Below, piece after piece: positions 19,847-29,470 of a stretch of 64,000 nt of DNA. Both the position numbers and the translations under genes were made by a program. The DNA lies in assembly GCF_026262505.1 (NCBI RefSeq), contig NC_067207.1, positions 13,608,082-13,672,081 on the forward strand, given 5' to 3'. The stretch comes from Trichomonas vaginalis G3. Lineage: Eukaryota > Parabasalia > Trichomonadida > Trichomonadidae. Below the pieces are notes generated by a model. The model was not told the origin of the DNA and searched no databases. It worked only from the letters and a program-made list of their open reading frames with translations. Position 1 is the stretch's first letter; each line of letters begins with the position of its first letter.

Positions 19847-21043
19847 TTATTGCAAAATGCTAATTACTTTTGCATTTTGTTTACCAACGTACTGTACTTT
19901 CTTCTCAAGGCAATTGAAGATATTGAAATCTTCAGTTTCCGAACATTCAATCTGATGGAGTTCATCTTTAAGAGTTTTTGCAAAATAAACTATTAATTGG
20001 CAAATATCACTATGCGATTTTGGAACTATCCAACTCTTATTACTATATTCTAAAGCTGCTTTCAATGATGTTCTCAATCTTTTATTTCTTTGAGCCTTTT
20101 CTTTTTCATACTGATCTCTAAATGGGCAAACACAGATTTCTTTCTTTTTATCTTGTTCTGTTGTTATTTCATTAAGCTTTTGTTGATAATGTTTCTGTAA
20201 ATTATTATACTCTTGTTTTCTTTGAGAAAGTTTCTCATTTAATAATGATATTTCATTGTTAAATTGGTTGACCGGTGTGACCTTTTGAGAAGAATCTTTT
20301 GTGGCTTTAAATTGATTAATTATTTTGTTTTGTAAGTCGAGAAGATTGTTAGTTGAATTATAATCGATTTTTAGCTTCTTAAGTGTTCTTGTGAAGTATG
20401 GATGAAGTTCTGTTGCCTTTTTATTCAGCATATTTAATATTTGTTTAGGATCATTATTTTTGCTATTTGTAGCTGTATTGAGTTTAGCTACCAATTCATT
20501 ATATTGTGTTTCTTTCTCCTTAATTATATCTTTAATCTGTGTTGCATCTTGAATTGCCTTTTTTGCTTTTGAAATTGTCTTTGTTACTTTAGAAGAAGCA
20601 TTCAATATGTCTGTTTTAATACTTTGAGTCATGAATTGAGAATTTCTCATGTTATCTTCCATTATTTGTCTTTGAGCAGAAACTTGAACTTGAAGAGCAT
20701 CACGTTCTTCTCTTGATTTTACTACACGTTGCTTAAGCTCTGCAATTTTTTGTATTACTTCATCTTGATTCATCTGTGTTCCAAGTAATTCACATAATTT
20801 TCTCATTACGCGAATGTAATTTGCATTTGCTACATTATTTGCATTTTCAGCAGTTGTTATATCATCTTTTAATGCTTCTATCTTTCGATTAAGTGTATCT
20901 TTTTCTTTTTTAAAATTTACTATAGATTTCTTAAGTTGTGTTATTTCTCTTAGTTCTTCACTCCTTGATGAGTCATCAGAAGTGTTTGTTGATGACAGAT
21001 CATGAATAATTAATTCACGGCGTGTTTCAACAAGTCTCGACAT
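19847..21043 (-). CDS. Coiled-coil protein
   Basis: 398 residues, almost all long heptad-containing helix rich in Lys, Glu, Gln and Asn. Examples are ITQLKKSIVNFKKEKDTLNR at about 33-52 and LLNEKLSQRKQEYNNLQKHY at about 270-290. A Ser/Thr-rich head (STNTSDDSSRSEE) precedes the coil and a more globular tail with CVCPF follows it. Low-complexity coiled coils of this kind are often cytoskeletal or centrosomal, but no orthologue is recognised. An Inr-like TCATTTTTGAAG lies 21-32 bases before the ATG. Confidence 0.75.
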   Translation of the reverse strand: MSRLVETRRELIIHDLSSTNTSDDSSRSEELREITQLKKSIVNFKKEKDTLNRKIEALKDDITTAENANNVANANYIRVMRKLCELLGTQMNQDEVIQKIAELKQRVVKSREERDALQVQVSAQRQIMEDNMRNSQFMTQSIKTDILNASSKVTKTISKAKKAIQDATQIKDIIKEKETQYNELVAKLNTATNSKNNDPKQILNMLNKKATELHPYFTRTLKKLKIDYNSTNNLLDLQNKIINQFKATKDSSQKVTPVNQFNNEISLLNEKLSQRKQEYNNLQKHYQQKLNEITTEQDKKKEICVCPFRDQYEKEKAQRNKRLRTSLKAALEYSNKSWIVPKSHSDICQLIVYFAKTLKDELHQIECSETEDFNIFNCLEKKVQYVGKQNAKVISILQ

Positions 21044-21063
21044 ATAATGTACGTTTAAAAATT

Positions 21064-21075
21064 CTTCAAAAATGA
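21064..21075 (-). promoter_or_regulatory. Inr-like motif of the coiled-coil gene
   Basis: Minus-strand TCATTTTTGAAG, close to the TCAYTWYT core, about 21 bases before the start codon. Confidence 0.45.
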
Positions 21076-21480
21076 TGTCATTGCTTTATAATAATATCTT
21101 TAATGATCCTATGTCATGTGCATTCCAAATTATTTATAACTTTGCCTAAATTTACATAAATCAAGATTGAGAAATGAATTGAAACATTTATATGATATAC
21201 AAATAGTTCAATTTAACTTCTCTCACGTTATCTAAGCTCTTTTTACATTGTATTATGGAAGTTTCAACTTATTAGATGATTTTTGGATTGAAATTTTGAA
21301 TGAGAATAAGTTCAATGGTAAGCCATTAATAAGCAAATGTAGCTAAACCCTAATTCATCAATTTGCGACTTAAATAAACTCAATAAAAATTCCAAAATCT
21401 TATTTCTATATATAAATGCTGGAATATAATCATATAAAAAACATTTGATAACCAGGTGTTAATAAAATAATAACAATATT
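21076..21480. other. Intergenic, AT-rich
   Basis: About 400 bases between two minus-strand genes. Nothing notable seen. Confidence 0.35.
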
Positions 21481-24400
21481 TTATTTTTCGTTCTCCGCAT
21501 CGATCTTTGCAAATCTTTCCTTCATTCTCTTTATTTCTCTAGTTCTTCCTTGGTCTTTCAAGTAGTTCTTGACCTCTTTAAGATGTGCTTTGTCTCCTTG
21601 TCTGTACATCCAATTTGTGAACTGAATGAAGGAGTTGTCGACCATTGTCTCTGTTGCGGCCTTGAGATCTGTCTCGAGGATGATTTCGAAGATTTGCTCC
21701 GATGGGAAACCGTATTCTAAAGCCAAATCGTAGCATCCGTTTCTTACGAGCGAATAAATGCCTCTTCTTCTTGTCTTTAATTCAGTCATGTGGGAGGTGA
21801 TATCAGCGGCGTAAACAGAAAGTCCGGACGAGATCAATAATTTCATGGCATCTTCAAGCGGAGTATGCTGGCCATTTATGATGACGTAATCGAACTGCGG
21901 GATTATTGACATGACTCTGAATACGGTTCTGAGGATCTTTTGCTGTCTGGATTTTGCAGCTTTAGTTCCATCGTCTTTCCTTAGCAGGGATTCGAATGCT
22001 TCTGAGATAGACAGGATCAGTGCCTCAGATACTGATTTATCCAGTATAACTCTTTGGCTTTGGACCCTTGCAATTAATTGCAAACATTGGAACTTTCTTC
22101 CTTCGGCCAATTTGGTGAATAAAGGAATGAGTTCATCATCTCTATCGAGGAAAACAGCGGATCTGATGCTTTGTGCCCATGGATCTTGAAGTTCCTTAAA
22201 TGTCTCTTCAATCTTGTCAGGATGCATTTGTTCTGGCGTGAAATCGTGTCCAAATGCCTGGCAGTGGGCTGCAAGTATCGTATACTTGTATTCGGCGTTG
22301 AGAGTCTCGATATCTCCGAATGTCTTTTGTAATGTGACCAAATCGCCAATAGAGAACAAACAGGCAATGCCTCTGGCCTTGGCTCTGTATGGAATTCCCT
22401 CTTCTTCGATGAACCGCTTCACCCATGAAAGAGAATCCAAAATTGTCCATGTTCTCAACACGAAAAGTGCTTGTTGGACAGCGCTCTTGTCCGCTGCGTA
22501 GAGCTGCTCGGTTGAGTTTGGATCCAAGATGTTCTTTGACTCTTCAAATGGTGGATATTCGGCGGAAAGCCATGGTTTGATGATTTCTGGCTTGTAAACC
22601 TTCGGATTTATGGAATATCTCGATGCTATTCTTTCTACTATCTTGTGTAGACGCTTTCCGAGTTGATCTTGAAGAGCGGTTTTGTTGTATAATTCGATAA
22701 TTAATTTCTTCGGGTTGTTCAAGAGCTCTGATGTAGAGAATTCACTCAATCCATTGTTGGAAAGGTCGGAAATTGTCTGAATCTTACGTTGTTGTTCGAC
22801 CATGCCAAGGGATTGGAAGAATTGTGGTTGTTCTTCGGGTTTCAGACGAGGAACAACGACTTTTATGAGTTCTTCCTGTGACTTCTGGCGGAGAAGCTTA
22901 ACGTACTGCTTGTAATCATCGAAATACTGCGAGTTCATCTTATTTGTCATAACATGAACGACAAGTTTATCTTCATTGATGTTCATTGCCTTGGCGATAG
23001 GAAGAATACCTTGGATAGTATCAGTATTTGTCGCTGCTTGAAGAGTTTCAAGTGGATTTGCGATCAATTCGTGGAAATTAACGAAAACTTTGGCTCCAGA
23101 GTGAAGCTTGTTAAGGATATCCAACTGGCTCTGGCATGGGAAGTCAAGATCGTAGAGTAAAGCGTAGGCATAAGCAATAAGAGTATATTCCTGACCGTCA
23201 ACCTTTGGAATTAGGTGCTGTAATATTGTCACAGCTGCTTGCTTATCTTCCATGAAGCGGATTTGTAAAACGGCGGTAGAAACGAGTCGAATATCTTTTG
23301 ATGTGTAGTCTTCTATGAATTGTGCTTCAGAATAGTTCGCGATCTTCTTGTTAATGAACTTAGCAGCTTGTTCTTGACCGAAATCTGTAAGAATATGTGC
23401 GAGTTCTTCAAGAGTTCTTCCTTTTTGATATTCGTTAATTAAAGTGCGTTGTTGAGTAGCGTCTGTAAGGAATTGTGCTGTATTAACAACTCTGGAGAGG
23501 AATACGATGTAGTCGACTGATTCTGGCTTGACTTTTGTATAGATATTTTGTAAAGCGTTGATCCAGAGCTCTGCGAACTCCGTGAATGGCAGATTTGCCC
23601 AGAAGTTGTTTACAGCTGTATCGAGGTATTTAATAAACTGCGAGGAGTTCCAGCGATCCGTAATATTCAAAAGTTTTGGAAGAATATCTTTTCCGCAATT
23701 GAAGTATTTGTCGGTAGTATTTAAGTGCTCGAATAAATCAGATGGTTGGATCGTAAGAACTTGGCAAATTGTCGTGAAGTTATCCCATCCATCTTGTTTT
23801 ATGAGCTGATCGAACAGTTTGATACGGGTTGACGTTTCTTGGAAGTCATCGTATGAAACAACGATAGCGTACGTTTCGGCCAAGTCGTAAATTGGGCGGA
23901 TTTCCTTTGAATTTCTGAATTTATGGAGTCTTTCGGCGTAAGCAGCTGGATTATCAGCCTTTCCATCAGCGATAATAGAGTAGTTATCGTTGCTGCCTTT
24001 GTTCTTTTCGAGTTCAATTGACGGGGAACGTTTCCATCCGTCAGATCTCGTTGGAGGCTTAAGTGGTCCGGCTTTTGAAGAGCTGGTGTTCAAACGAGCG
24101 GCAGGAATATTTGCGCCGCCTGTTGTACTGGGGAGCATCAGGCCAATGGATCCGGATCTTGCGCGGAATGCCATTCTTGGCTTGTTCTCGAAGGACTCGA
24201 CAACGTGGGGATTTGGTTCGTAGGCCAAGTTGTTCTGCTTGGCGTAGTCCTTGATCTGCTGTAGTTCTTCGTCGGACGTGTAAGTCATATCGGAGATGAA
24301 TTGAGAACGAAGTCTTAATGTACTAACGTAGTCGGAAAGGATCTTTAGCTTGGATGGTACATCGTATGATTTCTTGGGAATGCCTTTAACGATAAGCGAC

Positions 24401-25140
24401 TCTACATCGAGTTGATTTGCTTGGCAATAAGGGATAATCTGGGCTTTCAGCACCTTTAAGAACTTGACAGGGGAATCTGATTGGCGGACCATCTTAAGCA
24501 TAAACTCTTCTTTATCGCATTTGAGATAATCTGCCAATTTGTATTCGATCTTGTAGTCAATGAGTTCTTTGCAAGCGGTTCTGTATTCTACAAGATGCTG
24601 CAAAATTGTTACGTAATGCTCGGAGCCCTCGATTTTATAGCGCTTTACGTATTTATCCCAGATTTCTTGATTCCTCTGCAACAATTGCAAAAGACCAGGT
24701 TTAACCATGATACAGCTATTAAATGCTGCAGTAAGGAATAAATAAGTGTAGCGAACATCATCGATATGAAGTGCAAATTTAGAAATCCACTTAATGGGTA
24801 ACAAGGGGACGATGCTAATTAAGAATGGAATAAAATGCTTTGGAGGGTATTGTTTTTGATTAATTGTTGCAAAGAAATTCAAGAAGACGTGAAGATAATC
24901 TAAATGTCTTTCGCATAAAACTAATACTTTTTGAATTGAAACTTTCGGGATAATTTCTTCGAGTTTGGCTTCGAAATCGCAATCCTTAAATTCGTACCAC
25001 TCGTTAGTGTCAAAATGTTCATAAATAAGACAATACGACCCGAACTTTTGCTTTGTTGCGTAATCGTATTTCTCTAGCTCTTCCGTTATATTCATGGGTA
25101 GAATGAAGTCTTTGGAAGGTGATTGAAGAAGTTTAGACAT
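21481..25140 (-). CDS. Large alpha-helical (solenoid-like) protein
   Basis: 1,219 residues from ATG at 25140, with codon use more GC-rich than most neighbours, suggesting steady expression. There are no membrane segments, signal peptide or enzyme motifs. Residues 1-300 and 400-1219 are continuous helix; a Ser/Pro/Gly-rich linker lies at about 315-390. The protein ends in a charged helix (KNYLKDQGRTREIKRMKERF). The overall build recalls large scaffold proteins of the kinetochore/Golgi-tether type (ROD/NAG, Sec39-like) or vesicle-coat subunits, but I cannot place it in a family. Coding potential is not in doubt; function is unknown. Confidence 0.75.
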   Translation of the reverse strand: MSKLLQSPSKDFILPMNITEELEKYDYATKQKFGSYCLIYEHFDTNEWYEFKDCDFEAKLEEIIPKVSIQKVLVLCERHLDYLHVFLNFFATINQKQYPPKHFIPFLISIVPLLPIKWISKFALHIDDVRYTYLFLTAAFNSCIMVKPGLLQLLQRNQEIWDKYVKRYKIEGSEHYVTILQHLVEYRTACKELIDYKIEYKLADYLKCDKEEFMLKMVRQSDSPVKFLKVLKAQIIPYCQANQLDVESLIVKGIPKKSYDVPSKLKILSDYVSTLRLRSQFISDMTYTSDEELQQIKDYAKQNNLAYEPNPHVVESFENKPRMAFRARSGSIGLMLPSTTGGANIPAARLNTSSSKAGPLKPPTRSDGWKRSPSIELEKNKGSNDNYSIIADGKADNPAAYAERLHKFRNSKEIRPIYDLAETYAIVVSYDDFQETSTRIKLFDQLIKQDGWDNFTTICQVLTIQPSDLFEHLNTTDKYFNCGKDILPKLLNITDRWNSSQFIKYLDTAVNNFWANLPFTEFAELWINALQNIYTKVKPESVDYIVFLSRVVNTAQFLTDATQQRTLINEYQKGRTLEELAHILTDFGQEQAAKFINKKIANYSEAQFIEDYTSKDIRLVSTAVLQIRFMEDKQAAVTILQHLIPKVDGQEYTLIAYAYALLYDLDFPCQSQLDILNKLHSGAKVFVNFHELIANPLETLQAATNTDTIQGILPIAKAMNINEDKLVVHVMTNKMNSQYFDDYKQYVKLLRQKSQEELIKVVVPRLKPEEQPQFFQSLGMVEQQRKIQTISDLSNNGLSEFSTSELLNNPKKLIIELYNKTALQDQLGKRLHKIVERIASRYSINPKVYKPEIIKPWLSAEYPPFEESKNILDPNSTEQLYAADKSAVQQALFVLRTWTILDSLSWVKRFIEEEGIPYRAKARGIACLFSIGDLVTLQKTFGDIETLNAEYKYTILAAHCQAFGHDFTPEQMHPDKIEETFKELQDPWAQSIRSAVFLDRDDELIPLFTKLAEGRKFQCLQLIARVQSQRVILDKSVSEALILSISEAFESLLRKDDGTKAAKSRQQKILRTVFRVMSIIPQFDYVIINGQHTPLEDAMKLLISSGLSVYAADITSHMTELKTRRRGIYSLVRNGCYDLALEYGFPSEQIFEIILETDLKAATETMVDNSFIQFTNWMYRQGDKAHLKEVKNYLKDQGRTREIKRMKERFAKIDAENEK

Positions 25141-26117
25141 TATAATTTATATATTAAAAAAAATAATAATAACTAACAAAACTTGACATTTATTTGTAAA
25201 ATTTTATATAAGCAATATCAAAAAAATTGTTGAATGTTTGATGTTTCGTATGCTCGACTGAACCAGAAAATGAATTCTAATGCACAACCGGAATGGCAAC
25301 GATTACTGAAATCACTTTTTCCGGGGGATTTACGGGTTTTTTTTTCCTCCATTATCGTCATTCTTATGCGAAAAGTACACCAGTATAAGACGATAGAAGG
25401 TGATATGTGGAATGGTTAGCAATTGGATAGATCTAATTATGCTCATGACCAAGAAAGACTTTGAGTATGAACATATTGTGTTAATGTATATATTTGTAAC
25501 ATGAATTACTGATTCAAGATCTGATTATGCATATAGAATGAAATTAATGGAGAAATGATCTTAATTTATTGCGTAAATAGTGGTTCATGCAAGAAATCTC
25601 TTAAAAATCTTTGAGTTCTTCAAGAAACAATCTTGTTCAAGATAAGTATCGAGATATTTTAATAAAATTAATCATAAATCGAAGCAAAACATCACATTTG
25701 TAAATAATTTCAAGTAATATATAAAATTCAAGATTAGAATGTTTACTGAATGCTAACAAATACCAACATAATCTCATCTCTCCACTAGAATATTAATATG
25801 AAGCAGTTTTTTGTTTAGATCTAATATAAAAATGAATAAAAACTTTACTTTTACACTTTTCATTCAAGTATTTTACTAATATAGATCATGATTTATCAAT
25901 TCAAAGTACTATTCTTTTTAGAACAAGGGATAATTAGGATGATATTTGTGATTTAAAATAATTTTTTAAAATTCACTTTTAACTCATTACTTTGTGAGAT
26001 ATATAAAGCATTCACATTACTCATCTTGCTTAATTGATCAACTCAAAATTCCAAAAAAAAAATTCAAAAATTCAAAAATTCAAAAAAAAGTTCAAAAAAG
26101 GTGCAAATTTTTGGTTG
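25141..26117. other. Intergenic, with a doubtful 61-codon ORF
   Basis: About 980 bases. A 61-codon ATG ORF at 25234-25419 (MFDVSYARLNQKMN...) has no recognised domain and is probably chance. Just before the ankyrin gene are short AT-rich runs with repeated TTCAAAAA. Confidence 0.35.
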
Positions 26118-27737
26118 ATGCCCAAGGGAAAAATTAACCAAACTCATTATAACAAATTGACGGAGATTTTTACAGGATATAATGACGTCTACAATGCTTT
26201 GTACATGCTGAAAACAAATGACGAAGAAAAATTAAACGCAATTTACAAAAAAATCAAACAAAACCTTATCGACTCTTATCAAATTTCCCCTGGTGATATT
26301 ATCATTGATATATCCGAACTTTCAATTTATAACAACCGCTACATGAAGTCATATTTAGCGATTGCCAAACAAATTTTTGACGAATACCATCTAAATCATG
26401 TTAACGAAATCAACAGAGTTTTTAATTACCTTTTCTACAAAGAATACAGTACAGTATTGAATGAAAACGAGGGAAAAAGTTTTAACGATTTTGAATATTC
26501 TCATTATTCATCTGATATTCACGAACAAAAGACAATTCGCAGATCTATTATGGATGATGACAAAATTGCATTGGTAATTTTTACAGAAGGAGAAGAATTT
26601 GATAAAAATCAAAAATTAAAAAGTAATTTATATCCATATTCATATGAAGGTATTTCATTACTTGAATTATGTTGTTATCATGGATCTGTTAATTGTTTTA
26701 AGATCTTAATAACGAAATTTCAATCAGAAATCACTCCAGATTGTCTTAGATATTCGTTTTTGGGTGGAAATCCAGACATTATGTATGAATGCTTGAAAGT
26801 ACAAAAACCAGATAATGAATGCATGAAATATGCAATTATATCACACAATATCGATTTTGTCACATTTTTGATGAATGAACACAACAAAAAAATTGATTTA
26901 AAATTGTGCTCTAAATACAATAATCTTCAATCATTTTTAGTTTATTTGGATCAAACCAATGATATCAACACATGTTTTGTTTATTCTCTGAACTTCCATC
27001 TTTCATCACTTTTAGAATACTTTATTTCAAATGGTGCAGATATCAATGCTAAAACTAAAGGTGGATTGACCCCTCTTCATATAGCAGCCTTTAAGAATTA
27101 CCAAGAAACATCAGAAATTCTTATTTCAAATGGTGCAGATATCAATGCTAAAACTGAATTTAGCTGGACCCCTCTTCATATAGCAGCCAGAAATAATTGT
27201 AAAGAAACATCAGAAATTCTAATTTCAAATGGTGCAGACATCAATGCTAAAACTAAAGATGGATGGACCCCTCTTCATCTAGCAGCCAGAAATAATTGTA
27301 AAGAAACATCAGAAATTCTAATTTCAAATGGTGCAGACATCAATGCTAAAACTGAAGATGGATGGACCCCTCTTCATCTAGCAGCCAGAAATAATTGTAA
27401 AGAAACATCAGAAATTCTAATTTCAAATGGTGCAGACATCAATGCTAAAACTGAAGATGACTGGACCCCTCTTCATCTGGCAGCCATTAATAATTCCAAA
27501 GAAACATTAGAAATTCTTATTTCAAATGGTGCAGATATCAATGCTAAAACTGAAGATGACTGGACCCCTCTTCATCTGGCAGCCATTAATAATTCCAAAG
27601 AAACATTAGAAATTCTTATTTCAAATGGTGCAGATATCAATGCTAAAACTAAAAGTGGATGGAACCCTTATCATCTAGTAGCCAGGAATAATTGTAACGA
27701 AACTGAAGGAATTATTATTGCAAGCAAGACAAAATAA
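26118..27737 (+). CDS. Ankyrin repeat protein with near-identical tandem repeats
   Basis: The open frame starts after a stop at 26031, but its first ATG is at 26118 (MPKGKINQTHYNKLTEIF), which aligns with the family's usual N-terminus; 539 residues. The head and DUF3447-like region (YSYEGISLLELCCYHGSVNC, FSFLGG/YSFLGGNPDIM, CMKYAIISHNIDFVTFLMN) are those of the large trichomonad ankyrin family. Seven ankyrin units of exactly 33 residues follow (SNGADINAKT marks each), ending in a degenerate half repeat and TK. A partner-binding role is likely; no membrane segment is present. It is a close paralogue of the decayed gene at 39361-40664. Confidence 0.88.
   Translation: MPKGKINQTHYNKLTEIFTGYNDVYNALYMLKTNDEEKLNAIYKKIKQNLIDSYQISPGDIIIDISELSIYNNRYMKSYLAIAKQIFDEYHLNHVNEINRVFNYLFYKEYSTVLNENEGKSFNDFEYSHYSSDIHEQKTIRRSIMDDDKIALVIFTEGEEFDKNQKLKSNLYPYSYEGISLLELCCYHGSVNCFKILITKFQSEITPDCLRYSFLGGNPDIMYECLKVQKPDNECMKYAIISHNIDFVTFLMNEHNKKIDLKLCSKYNNLQSFLVYLDQTNDINTCFVYSLNFHLSSLLEYFISNGADINAKTKGGLTPLHIAAFKNYQETSEILISNGADINAKTEFSWTPLHIAARNNCKETSEILISNGADINAKTKDGWTPLHLAARNNCKETSEILISNGADINAKTEDGWTPLHLAARNNCKETSEILISNGADINAKTEDDWTPLHLAAINNSKETLEILISNGADINAKTEDDWTPLHLAAINNSKETLEILISNGADINAKTKSGWNPYHLVARNNCNETEGIIIASKTK
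27022..27714 (+). repeat. 99-bp tandem ankyrin-coding repeats
   Basis: Seven units with a period of exactly 99 bp (starts near 27022, 27121, 27220, 27319, 27418, 27517, 27616). Neighbouring units differ at only a few bases, and two adjacent pairs are almost identical, showing recent unequal exchange or gene conversion within the gene. Confidence 0.85.
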
Positions 27738-27993
27738 AGAGTCTCCTGATACAAACTATTTAGTACTGAAAAAGTGACAGAAAAATGACAATAAGGAAAG
27801 ACGATTAAAATTAACTCAATTATTCACTTTTTTTCAATTGAAAAATAATTAAGAAACTCATTGTCCATTTTGCGATTTTCTCAACTTCTTTTTTTCTGTG
27901 TATGTTCTCAACTGATAGTTGCAGTTTGACAATCCATTAAAAAACTATGCGCATTGTCATTTGTATTTCACCTTCGCAAGCAATCATCGAAAG

Positions 27994-28315
27994 TTACGAC
28001 ACAATTACTTCAAATGCTAATTCACCATATGCTTGATCTCTAAATTCTATATGCACATTATTTCTATCAAATATAGCACCTTTGGCAGCAACTCTTCCAT
28101 TTATTACAGCTTGAACAGTGACATCATTTGAAACGAATTTTGTTCTGTCAACATATACTCTACACAACTATGTTTAGAGACAAGACAGTTCTTCAATGTA
28201 ACAAACGACTCAAGTTCAACTGCTATTCCCAAATGTTTGTTGTTGACATGAAAGAGATATTTGACTTGTTGAAATTTATAAACTGCGAGAAAAAAATGAA
28301 AGTATTCGATTTTTA
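27994..28315 (-). pseudogene. Decayed coding remnant, family unknown
   Basis: On the minus strand two overlapping frames give protein-like sequence. The upstream frame reads ...GIAVELESFVTLKNCLVS and the downstream frame reads VSNDVTVQAVINGRVAAKGA then FRDQAYGELAFEVIVS and a stop at 27994. Together they look like one gene with a frame change near 28150 and no surviving start. Beta-rich alternation suggests an adhesin- or Ig-like fold, but no family is recognised. Confidence 0.35.
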
Positions 28316-28621
28316 ATAGTTTATATCAAGTTATTTTTTCATTATTGGAAACAGTTTGCTAGGCTTTTCAATTTTTGCCATCTAAATAATTCCGCAAGTA
28401 TGATTAACTTTTGCATGATCAATCTTTAAATCTCATGCAATTAAGTTAATATATAATTTCAACAATTTCTCGACAACTTCAAACTTCTGATAATTGGGTT
28501 GAAGTAAACCAATTTTCCTAGGTAATGTCTTTCTATCGTTTTTCTGCCTCAATATTGAGTAAATCTCTAACAAAAATTAGAATAAGATAATTTACGAAGG
28601 AAAAGGAGTTAATTATTGATA

Positions 28622-28670
28622 TTTATCCATTAACATACCGAGTACGGTTATGTTTATAACATTGTAGAGA
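28622..28670 (+). repeat. 49-bp repeat, copy A
   Basis: A 49-base segment (starting TTTATCCATTAACATACCGA) occurs again exactly at 31506-31554, right after the assembly gap. Here it lies upstream of the small charged protein gene. Confidence 0.85.
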
Positions 28671-28686
28671 AGAATTTTGAAAGAAA

Positions 28687-29001
28687 ATGGAAGAAATCTA
28701 CAGATCATTGGAATCAGTTAAACCGAGTTTTCTCAAGAAGAAATTTGATGAAATCGAAACAAGGAATAACTTAGAAAGAAGACTACAGTTTCGTGCAGAA
28801 TTAGAGAGAAAATTCGAAGAGAAAAAGAAGATCACAATGGAAAGATGCATGAAAGAAGTGAAAATTCCTTCTGGAAGAAAATTGATGCCTAAATCTAGTC
28901 CAAGGAAAATAAAGGTAAAGGATATGAAGAAGGAAATGGAAGAGGCAGAAAGAAAGAGGAAAGAAGAAGAACTGTTGTTTGGTGATATTTTTAGTGACTG
29001 A
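28687..29001 (+). CDS. Small charged coiled-coil protein
   Basis: 104 residues, nearly all Lys, Glu and Arg helix (LERRLQFRAELERKFEEKKK, then MKKEMEEAERKRKEEELLFG) with a basic Ser/Pro/Lys linker (KLMPKSSPRKIKVK) and an acidic end. Starts at the ATG after an A-rich leader. The composition fits a structural or nucleic-acid-associated helper; no family is recognised. A 49-bp segment just upstream is duplicated 2.9 kb away. Confidence 0.6.
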   Translation: MEEIYRSLESVKPSFLKKKFDEIETRNNLERRLQFRAELERKFEEKKKITMERCMKEVKIPSGRKLMPKSSPRKIKVKDMKKEMEEAERKRKEEELLFGDIFSD

Positions 29002-29289
29002 AAAAAAATGACATTGTTTGTTTGTAATAATAATAAAAATATGTTTATAGTTTAATCGATTCATTGATTCATAAATAAATGATAGCTTAATTACCCAAAT
29101 ATAGTTTAAGAGTTACTCATATAGTAAAATAGAATGTAAATTGCGCAATGATTCAAATGAAATTGATTTTTTTGGGTAGAAAAATAAGCAACTGTAATAA
29201 TGGCGAAAGTGATAAATTATATTTCCATTACATGCTGGAAATTGATTGAAGCTCATATGATGGAAGATGTTCTAATTTTTCAATTTTTA

Positions 29290-29469
29290 GCCTCTTTTAA
29301 ATTGAATATAATTCAATTTATGAGGCCACTCAATGAAAAATCATAATACACTTTTCCGACATTTTGTCAGGTGCGCGAAGCGACCCAAAAATGTCTGAAA
29401 TGTGCAATTCTCATGAATATGATTATTTTTGCTTTTAATGCCGAACAGCATTTGAATCAAAAATAATCG
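29290..29469 (+). repeat. Three consecutive hairpins upstream of an ankyrin gene
   Basis: Hairpin 1, 29290-29326: GCCTC/GAGGC outer and AAATTGAAT/ATTCAATTT inner arms around ATA. Hairpin 2, 29353-29400: TTTCcGACATTTT pairs with AAAATGTCtGAAA, with an inner GGTgCGC-GAA-GCGACC. Hairpin 3, 29421-29468: GATTATTTTTG/CAAAAATAATC outer arms with AATGC/GCATT inside. The last stem ends two bases before the ATG. Confidence 0.75.
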
Positions 29470-29470
29470 T

